A stretch of 64,000 bases of DNA from the NCBI GenBank assembly GCA_037013685.1, contig CM072885.1, positions 63,777,785 to 63,841,784 of the forward strand, given 5' to 3'. Origin of the DNA: Acridotheres tristis (taxonomy: Eukaryota; Chordata; Aves; Passeriformes; Sturnidae). The position numbers and the translations under genes were made by a program. Every line of letters starts with the position of its first letter. Within the stretch, counting starts at the first letter, position 1. Below the pieces are notes generated by a model. It worked only from the letters and a program-made list of their open reading frames with translations, did not search any database and was not told where the DNA came from. Shown here piece after piece: positions 63,801-64,000 of this stretch.

Positions 63801-64000
63801 CCAGTGAAGAGATGTTACTAGAGGCAGAACAAATGGTTCAGAAGACAAAGAATTCTCCAGTTATCTAATAGGTTTTACTGGGTCTTTTGCAAATGTAGCA
63901 TAATTGCTTCCCTGCTGTTAAGTAGTGCAAAACTCAACCTGGTTTTTCTTTTTGTAAACGGGCATAGAAAAAAAAAAAAAAGAAAAAAGGTTTTACCCTG
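57813..64000 (+). other. SULT4A1: SULT4A1 intron 1 (5' part)
   Basis: GC content drops after about 58.0 kb. No second SULT4A1 exon, other gene or clear interspersed repeat was recognised. A poly(A)-rich run lies at about 63968-63987. Confidence 0.55.

Noticed and set aside
1..64000. CRISPR arrays, bacterial operons, tRNA or rRNA genes
   Set aside because: The DNA is avian nuclear; tandem arrays here lack unique spacers of constant size, and no tRNA or rRNA signature was recognised by eye.

Overview
The window is vertebrate nuclear DNA, almost certainly from a bird and probably a songbird. It carries intron-rich genes with CpG-island promoters, several CR1 LINE 3' ends, and solo LTRs that resemble avian ERVL and ERVK families. 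The gene order SAMM50 - PNPLA3 - SULT4A1 is the conserved block found on human chr22q13 and chicken chr1. The species call is an inference from repeats and synteny, not a database result.

Layout. (1) 1296-15072, minus strand: complete SAMM50, 15 coding exons that join in frame to 469 codons, the length of human SAMM50. Its promoter CpG island lies at about 14.8-15.3 kb. (2) 15.23-16.27 kb: a 20-bp minisatellite interrupted by an LTR of about 480 bp, followed by AT-rich sequence and the presumed PNPLA3 3'UTR. (3) 18782-33540, minus strand: complete patatin-like phospholipase gene (PNPLA3 by synteny), 9 coding exons, 505 codons. Its CpG island is at about 32.9-34.0 kb, followed by a 25-bp minisatellite. 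(4) 34.4-56.3 kb: about 22 kb with no recognisable gene. It holds a long CR1-like segment, a short CR1, one ERVL-type solo LTR with a plausible target duplication, and a second LTR-like element. A mammalian-style PNPLA5 between PNPLA3 and SULT4A1 is not seen. (5) 56.39-57.05 kb: a (CATC)n array and a pure pyrimidine tract leading into the SULT4A1 CpG island. (6) 57102-57270, plus strand: SULT4A1 coding exon 1. The rest of the window is its first intron, which starts with a 20-bp minisatellite; later exons lie beyond 64000.

Functionally these are three unrelated housekeeping or tissue genes that are neighbours by ancestry: outer-membrane beta-barrel assembly in mitochondria (SAMM50), lipid-droplet acyl-lipid hydrolysis or remodelling (PNPLA3), and a neuronal sulfotransferase-family protein (SULT4A1). 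I found no new multi-gene system. The points most worth checking are a GC-AG intron in SAMM50, valine at the position equivalent to human PNPLA3 residue 148, an ATGL-like patatin domain in PNPLA3, and tandem arrays beside all three promoters.
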